Origin: a virus | Virus record (IMG/VR): IMGVR_UViG_3300046517_000960 | Span: 1 to 50,490 of that record | Direction: 5' to 3' (one strand) | Length of the DNA: 50,490 nucleotides | In this document: positions 17,519 to 27,246 of the stretch, in pieces | Position numbering within the stretch: position 1 is the first letter of the stretch | Layout: each line of letters starts with the position of its first letter | Position numbers and translations under genes: made by a program | Notes under the pieces: model-generated | Databases searched by the model: none | Seen by the model: only the letters and a program-made list of their open reading frames with translations | What the model was told of the DNA's origin: nothing

Positions 17519-20500
17519 TGGCGGCGAGCGACTGGGTCCTGGACGCGCCGGCCCCGGCCTCGACCCCGCTGGTCACGCCGCCCCCGGCGAGCGACTGGGT
17601 CCTGGACGATCCAGCCCCCGCGCCCGCCATGTCGTCCACGTCGCCAGACCCCGCCGCCACGAGCGACTGGGAGGTTGATCCGCCGGCCACGGAAAAGCAG
17701 GGCTTCATCGGCGGCACGCTGGCGGGTTTCGGCGCCGCCGGGCGCGAAGCGAAGCAGCTCGCCACCGGGCAGGCGTTTTCCGATGAAAACATCCAGCCTC
17801 CGGTGGAGCGCACGTTCATGGGGAACGTGGGCTACGGGATGGCGCATGGCGCCCCCACCATCGCCGGCATGGTCCTGGGCGCCATGGGCGGCGGCGCCGC
17901 CGGGACCGCCGTGGGAGGCCCCGCCGGCACGGCCATCGGCGGCGCCCTGGGCGGCGTCGCGGGCGGTGCCGCCACCGGTTTCGCCCAGGAGCTGATCCCG
18001 GCCTACCAGGACGCCAGGGCGCGCGGCCTGAACCATGACGACGCGGTATCCGAAGCCTGGACGGCGGCGGCGGCGAGCGGCGCCCTGACCGGCGCCACGG
18101 CCCCCCTGTTCGGCTGGGCACCATTCAAATCCCAGGTCTCCAACCTGCTGCTGCACAGTCTCGTCACGGGTCCCGCCGTGGGTGCCGTGCAACAGGGCGT
18201 CATCACCCCGGCGGTCACCGGCCAGCCCACCCCGAGCGCCGAGGAAATCGCGGCGGGTGCCGCCGCCAACGTCGTGGGTGGTGGCATCCTGGGCGCCGGG
18301 ATGCACTACGCGCCCCGGATCGCCGGGCGGCTCGTGGGTGGTCGCCCGGGCGAGACCGTGCCGCCGCTGGTCGTGTCAGGACCCGAGGCGCCCGTGGAAC
18401 CGCCTGGCAGCGTCTACGGGCGGGAGCTGTTCACACCTCCACCCGAGGGCGTCGCACCCACCGCTCCCGTCACGCCGCCCGTGGAACCGCCGCCGGTCGT
18501 GCCTCCGGTGGAACCCCCTCCCGTCACGCCCATGACCCAAGTGGAGCCCCCACCCGTCGCGGTGACGGCTCCAGCCGTGCCCACGCCGATCCCAGCTGAA
18601 CCCCCAGTCAAGGAACCACCACCCGATGTCACAAGACCCATCGCACCCCAACCAGAACCAGAACCCGGAGCAGTGGGAACTGTTCCCGTGGCACCAGTCG
18701 AACCAGCAGCGGGAATTGTTCAGCCAGCCGAGCCAGTCGAACCCGTCATCCGAGGACCAGGACCCGTCGAACCGGTCCCAGGACCAGAACCTGGAGCCGT
18801 AACGCCTCCAGCGAGAACCGAACCAGAACAACCAACCCCTGGGGAGGCCCCCGCGCCTGCCCAGGGTGGGGAAACGCCCGCGCCCATCCCGGCGCCGGCT
18901 GAACCGACGCCCACGCCTGGGAGCCCGGCGGATGTCCTGGCCCGGCTGGACGCCGAGAAGGCCCCTGACAGCGCCTACCGGGACGCTCTTTCGACCGGCT
19001 CCAAGGAGCCCCTGAAGGCCGGCGAGACGTGGCGGGACCGGCTGGTCAAATGGGCGGAAAGCGAGAAGCAACCGCTCCAGGACACCGGGGGGCCAGAGGA
19101 CCCGGCACGTATCCAGCGGGTCCTGAAGTCATCGGCGGACCAGATCAGCCCCAAGGACATGGTGCTGGAAAACCTCGATTACGGCGGCATGACCAGCGCG
19201 GTGATCGCGCCAGACGGGCGCCTGTATCAGTTCCGCCAGGGCGGTGACAGCCGTTACGATTATGAAAATTCACACCGGGATTTCCGGCTGGATTTTCCCG
19301 AACACAATTACGCCGAGGTAACGGTTTACGACGGCAAGCAGGTAGGCATCCGCGCCGATCAACCTTACACCTCGGCGCAGCTCCGCACGATCAACGCCAT
19401 CAGGTCGCACACTACGCGGCAGGGCGGGGAGACCAAGGTCAGCCACTACGATGATAAGTTCAACGTGGTGCATGTGCCCGCCGAGGGTGGCACCGCCGAG
19501 GACCTGAGCAAGCGCGGTCCTGGACCCTTCCGAGGTGCCGCGCGTAAGACCGCCGCGCCGGGCGCGGAGAAGCCTCTGCCTCCCCGGGTTCGCACCGCGC
19601 CCCGGCTGGCGCCCAAGGCGCCGCCCGAAGTGGGCCGCCCCCTGACGCTGGAGGATTATAACTACTCACGCGATGTGAGCCTGCATCGCCAGGCGTTTCA
19701 CGACGCCCTGGCCGGGACCGGCGAGGACCCCAGGACCGCCGCCAATAAGCCCATGCCGGAACAAATCTCCCTGCTGAGCACGGCGCTGAAAGATAAATAC
19801 GGCTTCACCGATGTGAAGGTCGAGGAAAAGCCCAGTGTTTATCTGGACAAATCCGGCAAGGAAAGGGTCTCGCCCGGCGTCGAGCCTCGCGTCACGCGTG
19901 ACCAGATGCTCAACATGCACCAGAATATGCAAAACATGGCGCACGCCATGGGCTGGGCGCCCGAGGTCATGTCACTGGACGGGCGGCTGAACCTTCAGTT
20001 GGTGCCACGAAACTTTCAGGGCGAGCACTGGATGGGGCAGTACAGTTTCGGCCCCAAAACCATCGGCATATCGGGCGGCTCCAACAGTTTCGCGCACGAA
20101 CTCTGGCACGGGATCGACCACTATCTGAGCGACACGCTGAACAGAAATCCAAACAAACAGGCGTTGCTCACATGGAATGGCCGGGCCGGGACGCTGGACC
20201 CACACGCCGATCCGGTGCAGGCGGCCTTCGCCCAGGTGCTCAACACCATGAGCCATGGATCGGGCGCCATACTGCAACGCCGGCTGGTCCTGGAGCGCAC
20301 CGCCCAGCAACTCAACCGGGCGGGCCAGCCGACCCGGGCCGCCATCGCCGCGCGGGAACAACTGGACCGGCTGAACTCCGGCGCCACGGGGGGAATGCGT
20401 ATCCCGGTCTCCAATTTCGTGGGCCAGGCCCAGGGGATGCAAAACCCACGCTATTTCGCCAGCGTGCACGAACTGTTCGCCCGCATGGCCGAAGCCTACA

Positions 20501-23500
20501 CGGGCCACAAAATGGCGCTCCAGGGCATGGACACGGCGGGCGTGGTCAAATCCGACAAGGCTTACACCGATCAGACCATCAAATATCTCCGCGATGCCTA
20601 CCCGGACCCGTTCGACCGGGTGCGTATCTTCGCCGCCATGGATAACCTGAACCTGGAGATGCAGCGCGCGGCGGTGCTCAATCACGGCCACGCGCCGGCC
20701 CAGCGGGCCTCCACGGCGAACACCCTGACATACGCGCACGAACGGCCCGCCGACGTGGGTCCCGGCTTCATGGCGCGCCTCAAAGGCGATCTGGGCGCCT
20801 TGCGTCCGGCCCGGCTGCTGGCGCCCGAGCACGACGCCCTGCTCAACCCGGAAGGCCGTCCGCCACCGCCCCTGACCTATGCCACCAAGGGCGGCGTGGC
20901 CCGGCCCAAGACGGGCATGGAACGCGCCGCCGACAATGTCAGCCAGATATTCAACTCCGCCATGGGCAACATGGAGCGGATGATCGCCCAGATGCCGCCC
21001 GGGGCGCGGCCTTACGCCCGGCAGATCATGGATAAACTCGGGGTCTCGCACGGCGTGAAGCGGGCTCAACCCGTGACGTTTGACGAACGGGTCCGCAACT
21101 ATTCGCGCAAGGATATCATCCAGACCGAGGACGCGTTCCGCGACGCCGGGCTGGTCAACCGGGTGGGCCGGTTGAGCACCACGCCCGAACAGGACAGCAT
21201 GATCTGGCACACCCTGACGACGGGGCAGAAAAATTACCCGCTGGACCCGGCGAACCCGGCGGCGGGAAGCAAACCCATATCCGCCAACCTGCTGAAATTC
21301 GCTGAACGTGTTCGGCCCCTTTTGGACGCCGCGCACGAGCGGATGCGCGCCGCCGGCATCGATGTCGGCCACGCATCCGAGGGCGGCGGCTACGCGCCCC
21401 GCATCTGGGATGATTTCAAAATCCTGAGCGACCGAAGTGGTTTCGTCAAAGACATGACCGAACTCAACCGGCGGATCATCGACAAGGACGTGGACGGCGC
21501 GGCGGACAGTCCGGCCCGGCTGAGCAAATGGTGGCGGGAGAGCGACCAGACCGTGCGCGAGGACCCGAGGCTGGACCCCGACGCGCGGAACGCCATGGTC
21601 CAGATGGGGCGCAACCTCCGTCGCATCGCCAGAATAGACGAGGAACTGGCGGCGGGCGGGACCATCAACCCGACCACGCATAATCCAACGGCGCTGCGGG
21701 CCGAGCGGGACGCGCTGGTCAGGACCAACCAGGACCTGTTCGATGAGCACCGCGCCACGATCCGCGACCACATCGCCGCCCGCGAAGCCGACAACCGCCT
21801 CAACACCATTTCGATGGGGCATCCTTCAAATTTCGAGACATTTGGGCCGAAGTCCAGTTTCCTGAAGGGCCGCACGATGCCGCCCGAAACCGACCAGATC
21901 ATGCGGAAATACCTTGTGCGGAACCCGCGCGTGGGCCTGCCCAACTACTTCCAGGGCGTCGCCCGCAAGACCGCTTACCATGAGCTGTTCGGCAAGAACG
22001 GCGACGCCGTGGAGATTTTGCTTCAGCACATGGAGGACAACGGCGCGCACCGCGACATAAAAGATAACTTCCGCAAGATCGTGGAGCTGGTCACCGGGCG
22101 GTCGTTACGGGACCAGGACGCCGCCAGCGCCAACATCACCGGCCTGATCAGCGCCATGGGCGCGCTCCGGTCGCTGCCAGGAGCGTCGATCTCGGCGCTG
22201 GGCGAGCCCTTCGCCACCCTGCTCAACCGTGGTTCGCCCCGGATGATGTACAAGACCTTCACCAACCTGTTCGGGCAGTTCGTGGGCTCCGCGTCGGGCG
22301 CCGAGCGCATGGCGACACTCCGCGCCATGGGCGGGGTCTCCAGCCGGCTCCAGGGCGCCGCGTCGGCGGGCCGGTTCAGTGATTATGCCGGGACCCCCCG
22401 CATCGCCAACCTGATGAACGGGTTTTTCGAGTTGGCGCTGAGCCCGGCGATCCGCAACATCCGCGCGGCGACCCTGGGCGCCGGCACCGAACACATCAAA
22501 TTGCTCACGCATCTGGCGACCGATCCGGCGACCACCAGGGGCCAGCTCAACCGCCAGGACGATGCCAGGGGGATGCTCCGGGAATGGGGCGTGCCGGACG
22601 CCAGGATACCCGAACTCAGGCAGTGGCTGGACCAGTTCCAGGACATGCCCAGCCGTGCCAGGATCGCCCAGGACCCAACGGGCGAACTCTACGAGCTGGC
22701 CGCCAACCGGATGCTGGACCGGTTCAACCAGGACCCGACCGCCGCCGAGAAGCCCCTGGGCAGCCTCAAGTCCCCCTGGCTGAACATGATGACGCAGCTC
22801 ACCGCCTTCCCGTACGCATTCTGGCGCCACGTCATGGAGCCCATGCTGCACCGCGCCGCCTACAACCGCCAGCGCCAGTATGACCGCACCCTGGCGGCGG
22901 GCGGCACTCATAACGAAGCCCGGTTCCAGGCCGAGGTGGCGCGGTTCGGCGCCTGGGCCAACGCCACCACGGGAGCGATGGCGCTGCTCGCCGGGACCGG
23001 GCTCATGTATGCCGCCAGGACCTATTTGCTGAGCCATCAGACATGGCGCGACCACGAAGAAAAGGGCGATCTGCCCGACTGGCTGCTGGGCGCCACGATC
23101 TCGCAATCCGGGCTGGCCGGACCCCTGGACATAGTCAACCAGGCCGCCGCCGGGATACGCTATCACGCCGACGTGGCGGCGCTCACTCAGGGGCCTTATT
23201 TGTCATCCGACGTGCGTTACGTGATCGACGTGATCAAGGGGCTGGAAGGCGTGTTCGGTTCAGCACCGACCCCGGGGACCAACACCGAGAACTATAACGC
23301 GCTCTACGCGCTCACCCAGCTGGTGGCGAAGCCCGGCGCGCTCACCGGCCTGGTCTGGCTGGCCGAACGGGTCCCCGAGGGCGGACCCCTGGCGGCGCTG
23401 ATCACGGCGAGTTCGATCCTGGGCACGTCGGCCACCGCGACACGCGGGCTGGTGGACACCCTGGCAGGGGAGCGTGGGACCAAACTCCCCAAAGCCGGGG

Positions 23501-23769
23501 AAGAAGACATGGCCGACACCGGCCTGACCAACACGGACCTCCCGATGACCGACCTGGAACAACAAGCCGAAAGCGACGGCAAGCCCGGCGCCGGGGGCGG
23601 CGGCGTCACCAACCTCGCCGTGGGATTGCTGGACGACGTGCTCATGCCGCTCATGAAGATCGCGCCCACCTCGCTCAAGGTGGGGATCGGCGGGCTGGCG
23701 GCGGCGGGGGGTCTCGGCGGCCTGCTCAAACAGGGCCAGATGTATCGCTCCCAGGGTGTGCCGCCGTGA
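17518..23769 (+). CDS. Giant polyvalent ejection protein with zincin motif
   Basis: A 2083-residue protein, TGATG-coupled to the transglycosylase. Residues 1-60 carry three SDW-V/E-D repeats. Residues 100-260 are Gly/Ala-rich with hydrophobic runs (IAGMVLGAMGGGAAG). Residues 250-480 are a Pro-rich linker. At 860-864 is HELWH (H860, E861, H864), the zinc-protease signature in the context FAHELWHGIDH, typical of the LPD1-like module of large polyvalent proteins. The C-terminal half is helical and includes a probable membrane helix near 1820 (AMALLAGTGLMYAA). It is probably packaged and delivered to the host. The protease substrate is unknown. Confidence 0.7.
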   Translation: MAASDWVLDAPAPASTPLVTPPPASDWVLDDPAPAPAMSSTSPDPAATSDWEVDPPATEKQGFIGGTLAGFGAAGREAKQLATGQAFSDENIQPPVERTFMGNVGYGMAHGAPTIAGMVLGAMGGGAAGTAVGGPAGTAIGGALGGVAGGAATGFAQELIPAYQDARARGLNHDDAVSEAWTAAAASGALTGATAPLFGWAPFKSQVSNLLLHSLVTGPAVGAVQQGVITPAVTGQPTPSAEEIAAGAAANVVGGGILGAGMHYAPRIAGRLVGGRPGETVPPLVVSGPEAPVEPPGSVYGRELFTPPPEGVAPTAPVTPPVEPPPVVPPVEPPPVTPMTQVEPPPVAVTAPAVPTPIPAEPPVKEPPPDVTRPIAPQPEPEPGAVGTVPVAPVEPAAGIVQPAEPVEPVIRGPGPVEPVPGPEPGAVTPPARTEPEQPTPGEAPAPAQGGETPAPIPAPAEPTPTPGSPADVLARLDAEKAPDSAYRDALSTGSKEPLKAGETWRDRLVKWAESEKQPLQDTGGPEDPARIQRVLKSSADQISPKDMVLENLDYGGMTSAVIAPDGRLYQFRQGGDSRYDYENSHRDFRLDFPEHNYAEVTVYDGKQVGIRADQPYTSAQLRTINAIRSHTTRQGGETKVSHYDDKFNVVHVPAEGGTAEDLSKRGPGPFRGAARKTAAPGAEKPLPPRVRTAPRLAPKAPPEVGRPLTLEDYNYSRDVSLHRQAFHDALAGTGEDPRTAANKPMPEQISLLSTALKDKYGFTDVKVEEKPSVYLDKSGKERVSPGVEPRVTRDQMLNMHQNMQNMAHAMGWAPEVMSLDGRLNLQLVPRNFQGEHWMGQYSFGPKTIGISGGSNSFAHELWHGIDHYLSDTLNRNPNKQALLTWNGRAGTLDPHADPVQAAFAQVLNTMSHGSGAILQRRLVLERTAQQLNRAGQPTRAAIAAREQLDRLNSGATGGMRIPVSNFVGQAQGMQNPRYFASVHELFARMAEAYTGHKMALQGMDTAGVVKSDKAYTDQTIKYLRDAYPDPFDRVRIFAAMDNLNLEMQRAAVLNHGHAPAQRASTANTLTYAHERPADVGPGFMARLKGDLGALRPARLLAPEHDALLNPEGRPPPPLTYATKGGVARPKTGMERAADNVSQIFNSAMGNMERMIAQMPPGARPYARQIMDKLGVSHGVKRAQPVTFDERVRNYSRKDIIQTEDAFRDAGLVNRVGRLSTTPEQDSMIWHTLTTGQKNYPLDPANPAAGSKPISANLLKFAERVRPLLDAAHERMRAAGIDVGHASEGGGYAPRIWDDFKILSDRSGFVKDMTELNRRIIDKDVDGAADSPARLSKWWRESDQTVREDPRLDPDARNAMVQMGRNLRRIARIDEELAAGGTINPTTHNPTALRAERDALVRTNQDLFDEHRATIRDHIAAREADNRLNTISMGHPSNFETFGPKSSFLKGRTMPPETDQIMRKYLVRNPRVGLPNYFQGVARKTAYHELFGKNGDAVEILLQHMEDNGAHRDIKDNFRKIVELVTGRSLRDQDAASANITGLISAMGALRSLPGASISALGEPFATLLNRGSPRMMYKTFTNLFGQFVGSASGAERMATLRAMGGVSSRLQGAASAGRFSDYAGTPRIANLMNGFFELALSPAIRNIRAATLGAGTEHIKLLTHLATDPATTRGQLNRQDDARGMLREWGVPDARIPELRQWLDQFQDMPSRARIAQDPTGELYELAANRMLDRFNQDPTAAEKPLGSLKSPWLNMMTQLTAFPYAFWRHVMEPMLHRAAYNRQRQYDRTLAAGGTHNEARFQAEVARFGAWANATTGAMALLAGTGLMYAARTYLLSHQTWRDHEEKGDLPDWLLGATISQSGLAGPLDIVNQAAAGIRYHADVAALTQGPYLSSDVRYVIDVIKGLEGVFGSAPTPGTNTENYNALYALTQLVAKPGALTGLVWLAERVPEGGPLAALITASSILGTSATATRGLVDTLAGERGTKLPKAGEEDMADTGLTNTDLPMTDLEQQAESDGKPGAGGGGVTNLAVGLLDDVLMPLMKIAPTSLKVGIGGLAAAGGLGGLLKQGQMYRSQGVPP

Positions 23770-24212
23770 CTTTACCCCAGGGGGCCTTGCTGGTCTCGAA
23801 ACCTGGGACAACAACGAAATTATCCAATGAAATCAATGGAATTATATTCCACTACCAAATCAGTGTTGAAAATCAGGACAAAGACAAACTCGACGGGACA
23901 AGGAATAAATAATAACTTCAACATGTTACAGCGCAATAAACCAGTTCGCCAGGATTTCGTGACGAAGTCGGGTTTCATTGTTCGCCGCGTAAATGAAATC
24001 AACGATTTAAGCCTGATTTCAATGGGTTGATCTTGTGTTTTCCGGTTGTTTGCTGGGGTTTATTCTGCGTATCCGGTGATGTTTCGCGCCAAATTTGAGG
24101 ATTTTTTGCTTTGATCGCGCAACGGGATCGCGCGAAGTTCAGGCCCCGCGCGGGTCCAGGCGTTTGTGCTGAAAATAGTGCTGAAAATTCCTGTCCCGCC
24201 GTGTCCCGGGGC
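23770..24212. other. AT-rich intergenic island between convergent operons
   Basis: The 443 bases between the end of the structural genes and the end of the leftward polymerase operon are far richer in A and T than the rest. They contain GGGACA sites at 23805 and 23895, the inverted form TGTCCC at 24192 and 24202, two GATCGCGC repeats near 24115-24135 and a 12-base tandem repeat (GTGCTGAAAATA) from 24166. A 67-codon frame at 23827-24030 lacks a clear ribosome site and is not convincing. No clear terminator hairpin was found. Confidence 0.5.
24166..24188. repeat. Tandem repeat near the end of the polymerase operon
   Basis: GTGCTGAAAAT occurs twice, at 24166-24176 and 24178-24188, separated by a single a. 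Confidence 0.75.
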
Positions 24213-26177
24213 TCAGGCGTCCTTTCGGTAACGCCGCCCGATGGTCGCGGCGGCGGCGACGGGCAGTCCGGGCGCCCAGTTCAGGGACCGGTTCATCGCC
24301 CAGAGCATCCAGACCTTCAGGTCCGGCGCGCGGGCTTCCTCGACCTCCGCGACCAGCTCGTCATGCACCGTGGCGATCAGCGGGACCTTGCGACGACGCG
24401 CCAGGATCAGGGCTTCGGCCATGACATCGCGGGCGATGGCCTGGACCACGTTCTCGGTGAGTTTACCCGGCCAGGAACGCGCCCAGGACCAGCGCCCCAT
24501 CTCGACGGAACGGTAGACCAGTTCCGGGTGGCCGTGCTCCGGATGCGCGACGATCTTCGCGTCCCGATAGATCAAGGCCCGACCGCTCGGCAGGATCACG
24601 TCCAGGCTGTCACGGCCCCGGGCGAAGGTAACGCACCCCACGGTCTCGCGGCTCCCGGCGGGTCCCCGGACCACCCGCATCGCCGCCCGGTGCAACGCCC
24701 ACCAGTAATCCACCACCCGGCTGTTCAGGCTCCGCCAGCCCATCACGGCGGCCTCGGCCTCCGGCAGGCTCAGGGCCACGCCATAGTTCAGCGCGGTGGC
24801 CTGGAACCGCCCCGGCCCCATGCCGAAACCCGTGGCCAGCACCAGCACCTTGCCGAACTGGCGGTTGTCGGAACCAAGTCTCCCGGCGGTATAGGTGTAG
24901 ACATCCTCGCCGCGCCGGAAGATATCCACCATGTCGTCCTGGCCGGCGAGCCAGACCAGGACCCGGGCCTCGATCTGGGAGAGGTCGCAGCTCACCAGGA
25001 GCTTCCCCGGCGCCGCCTCGATGACCGATCTCAGCGAGCTGGCCAGGACCCCCATGGGGCTGTCCTCGAAAAGCAACTCCAGGTCCTCAGCGGAGGCGCC
25101 GCGTTCGATCAAACCCACGGCGGCGGGGATATCCTTGATCGTCCCCCTTGGCAGGTTCTGCGGCTGGAACCGTCGCCCGGCCCAGCGCCCCGTGCGGTTG
25201 GCGCCGTAATACTGGGTGGTGCCCCGCAACCGGTCTCCCACCCCCACGGAAGCCAGCACCGTGTTGAGCTTCGCCGTGGAGGATCGGGAGGCATCGCGCC
25301 GGCAGCGCAGGACGGCCTCCACGTGGCCGGGGAGGCTGCCCTGGAGGATCAGCCCCTCGACGGCGCCCCGGCCCAGGGTGGGCCTGGGAGGCGTGCCGTC
25401 GCCCTTGTCCAGGGTGGGCACGGCGATCTGGTTGGCCTCCAGCCACGCCACCAGACGGGCTACCTGGGCGGCGGAAGTGACGCGGCCATTGGTGAGCTGG
25501 TTGAGCCGGGCGTTGATCCGGGCTTTCTCGGTCTCGGCCAGGGCTTTCATCTGGTTGACGAGGCCCAGGTTCACCCGCAACCCGCGCTGATTGATCTCGT
25601 GATCGGCCAGGAAGATTTCATACTCGCGGGGGCTCAGCTCCGGGACCCGCTGATCGACCAGCCGTTCGGTCTCCACGTCGCGGGCACAGTATGCCACCAG
25701 CTGGGCGAAGCGCGCGGGATCGGTCTCATGCCACCACGTCAGGGGTGTCAGGCTTCGGGGCCGGGCGAACCTGAGCATCAAACCATGCGCGGATTTGTCT
25801 TTCTGTATGGGCAGGTTCAGCGCCACGCCGCATAAATCAAGACTTGCCGGCAGGCCCGAAACCAAAGCCCGCGCCATGGTGCAGGACCACTGGCCGGTCC
25901 TTATGGGCGGGAAGCCCAGCCGCACCAGGACCGCCGCCCAGATATTCAACTCGAAAAGGTAATTATGCGCGACCACCGCGCAACCCTGTTGGATCGCGTC
26001 ATGCAGATCACGCGGACACGGACCGCCGGTCCAGGAGCGCACGGGTCCCGCGCCGATGGCGTAACATAAAACCGTTACGCGCGTGGAGGGATCGTAAGCG
26101 TAGAGGTGCGCCCCCGTGAGGCGCAGATCAGCCAGCGAGGCGGTCTCCAGGTCCAGGACAACGCGGGTCCTGGACAC
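24213..26177 (-). CDS. Family A DNA polymerase with 3'-5' exonuclease domain
   Basis: A 654-residue GTG-start protein. The N-terminal proofreading domain shows exo I (VVLDLETAS, D9 and E11), exo II around HNYLFELNIW and exo III (YCARDVETE, D167). The polymerase domain has motif A CDLSQIEAR (D398, E403), motif B beginning RQFGKVLVLATGFG (R439, K443) and motif C VHDEL (H605, D606, E607). It copies phage DNA as the main replicase. It is the last gene of the leftward operon whose DUF2800, DUF2815 and helicase members travel with such polymerases in many phages. The TGRWAGRRFQPQNLPR segment is typical of this phage subfamily. Confidence 0.93.
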   Translation of the reverse strand: MSRTRVVLDLETASLADLRLTGAHLYAYDPSTRVTVLCYAIGAGPVRSWTGGPCPRDLHDAIQQGCAVVAHNYLFELNIWAAVLVRLGFPPIRTGQWSCTMARALVSGLPASLDLCGVALNLPIQKDKSAHGLMLRFARPRSLTPLTWWHETDPARFAQLVAYCARDVETERLVDQRVPELSPREYEIFLADHEINQRGLRVNLGLVNQMKALAETEKARINARLNQLTNGRVTSAAQVARLVAWLEANQIAVPTLDKGDGTPPRPTLGRGAVEGLILQGSLPGHVEAVLRCRRDASRSSTAKLNTVLASVGVGDRLRGTTQYYGANRTGRWAGRRFQPQNLPRGTIKDIPAAVGLIERGASAEDLELLFEDSPMGVLASSLRSVIEAAPGKLLVSCDLSQIEARVLVWLAGQDDMVDIFRRGEDVYTYTAGRLGSDNRQFGKVLVLATGFGMGPGRFQATALNYGVALSLPEAEAAVMGWRSLNSRVVDYWWALHRAAMRVVRGPAGSRETVGCVTFARGRDSLDVILPSGRALIYRDAKIVAHPEHGHPELVYRSVEMGRWSWARSWPGKLTENVVQAIARDVMAEALILARRRKVPLIATVHDELVAEVEEARAPDLKVWMLWAMNRSLNWAPGLPVAAAATIGRRYRKDA

Positions 26178-26180
26178 GGA

Positions 26181-26741
26181 TCAGTGCCGTGGCCTGGGTT
26201 CCGGACGCTGCGACCCAGCACGTAATCGTTGCGTGTAACAACGTTCCATGCAGTTAATGATGTCCCGGCATACCGTCCACTCAAATGGATCATCTGTCAG
26301 GGTTTTGTACTGACTTAATACGAAAATCTGTTCCGGCCATCGCCGTGCCTCGTGGGCATTCATTCTTGGTGGTGGCCAGTACGCGCCTGTTTTCTCCGGG
26401 TAATCAGGATTGCTCCAGGCTTGCCCGAGTATCGTGAACATTTCGTACCCGATCCCTGGAGGCGGTGTTTCGTTATCAAATCCTTCACGCCATTTCTCAT
26501 ACTCCATGGGTATACCGAAGGTCCGGAAACACTCCTTGAGGAATAAAGGAACACAACCCGCCAAAGCGGTCACTAACGGCGCGCTTTCCCGGGCGGGCAT
26601 ATACACTTTCAACAAAGCGATCAGCTTCAGCATGGCCGACATAAGCTCGACTGGCTGGACCGCTGGTTTCGCCATCGCGCTTCCTTCCCGCGCAACGGAT
26701 TTTTTAGCGTGTCGTGGGATTGGCTGTTTACGGTTTTTCAT
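26181..26741 (-). CDS. Hypothetical protein upstream of DNA polymerase
   Basis: A 186-residue protein. The start at 26741 (MKNRKQ) overlaps the upstream stop as ATGA and has GGAG eight bases before it; a second possible start with AAGGA lies at 26675 (MAKPAVQ). Residues 20-80 look helical with LMSAMLKLIALLKVYMP and a Leu-rich run. The rest has many aromatic residues (YWPPPRMNAHEARRWPEQIFV). No motif is recognised. Its place between small regulators and the polymerase suggests replication support, by association only. Confidence 0.6.
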   Translation of the reverse strand: MKNRKQPIPRHAKKSVAREGSAMAKPAVQPVELMSAMLKLIALLKVYMPARESAPLVTALAGCVPLFLKECFRTFGIPMEYEKWREGFDNETPPPGIGYEMFTILGQAWSNPDYPEKTGAYWPPPRMNAHEARRWPEQIFVLSQYKTLTDDPFEWTVCRDIINCMERCYTQRLRAGSQRPEPRPRH

Positions 26742-27025
26742 TTCGCGATCTCCGATCCTGGCGTGGGCTTGCCGGTCCAGGCCAAACGCAATTCCTCGAC
26801 GCAGCGGCATTCATTCCAGAGATGGAACAGGACCGACCCGGGACCGTAATGCGCCATGGCCTGGCCCAGCTCGGCGTCGAACGGCAGATGATCCGCCGCC
26901 AGGGAGTGGCGCAGGCCATGGTGCGCCACCAGAAGATTATCGATCATCCGACCCAGGTGCAGGAACTCGGCCAGGAACTCGTCCCTTGTCCTGGGCCGGG
27001 CGGGGGCGCCCAGGGCTTCGCTCAT
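26738..27025 (-). CDS. Hypothetical 95-residue protein of the early operon
   Basis: It begins MSEALG, and its start lies within an overlap with the upstream helix-turn-helix gene's stop. The sequence is helical (RTRDEFLAEFLHLGRMIDNLLVAHHGLRHSLAADH), followed by AELGQAMAHYGPGSVLFHLWNECRCVEELRLAW. Ten or so His and Cys residues are scattered, but no zinc motif is clear. The family is not recognised. Tight coupling on both sides marks it as a genuine operon member. Confidence 0.6.
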   Translation of the reverse strand: MSEALGAPARPRTRDEFLAEFLHLGRMIDNLLVAHHGLRHSLAADHLPFDAELGQAMAHYGPGSVLFHLWNECRCVEELRLAWTGKPTPGSEIAK

Positions 27026-27246
27026 TGTTTTCTCGCCCCCGCGCGCCAGAGCATCCCGGCGATGGCGCACCGGCTCACGCCGAAGCGTTCCGCCAGCTGG
27101 TACGTCGTCAGGCGTTCCTTGGTGAACAGCCTGACCAGCACCGGGACCCGTTTCGGGGCTATCCATTTCGCCCGCGTGGCGGGTCCGACGGTGCCGGCTT
27201 TGAGATTGGCCCAACTGTTTGGATTACGTCCCGCGCCGCCGCTCAT
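27022..27246 (-). CDS. Small helix-turn-helix protein (GcrA-like)
   Basis: A 74-residue basic protein. The start at 27246 is picked by the ATGA overlap with the upstream small membrane ORF. Residues 40-70 (FTKERLTTYQLAERFGVSRCAIAGMLWRAG) form a helix-turn-helix whose recognition-helix pattern, VSR-AI-G-L, resembles the GcrA cell-cycle factor family of alphaproteobacteria. The first 30 residues are a polar lead-in. It could modulate host sigma-70 promoters or phage early genes. GcrA identity is tentative because the protein is short and only the helix-turn-helix pattern is seen. Confidence 0.55.
   Translation of the reverse strand: MSGGAGRNPNSWANLKAGTVGPATRAKWIAPKRVPVLVRLFTKERLTTYQLAERFGVSRCAIAGMLWRAGARKQ

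Noticed and set aside
23827-24030. A 67-codon AT-rich frame in the intergenic island
   Set aside because: No ribosome site, atypical composition and no recognised features; treated as part of the AT-rich island.
24111-25835. Rightward 574-codon frame over the DNA polymerase
   Set aside because: The opposite strand carries all polymerase motifs in order; the rightward protein is Pro/Arg/His-rich noise.
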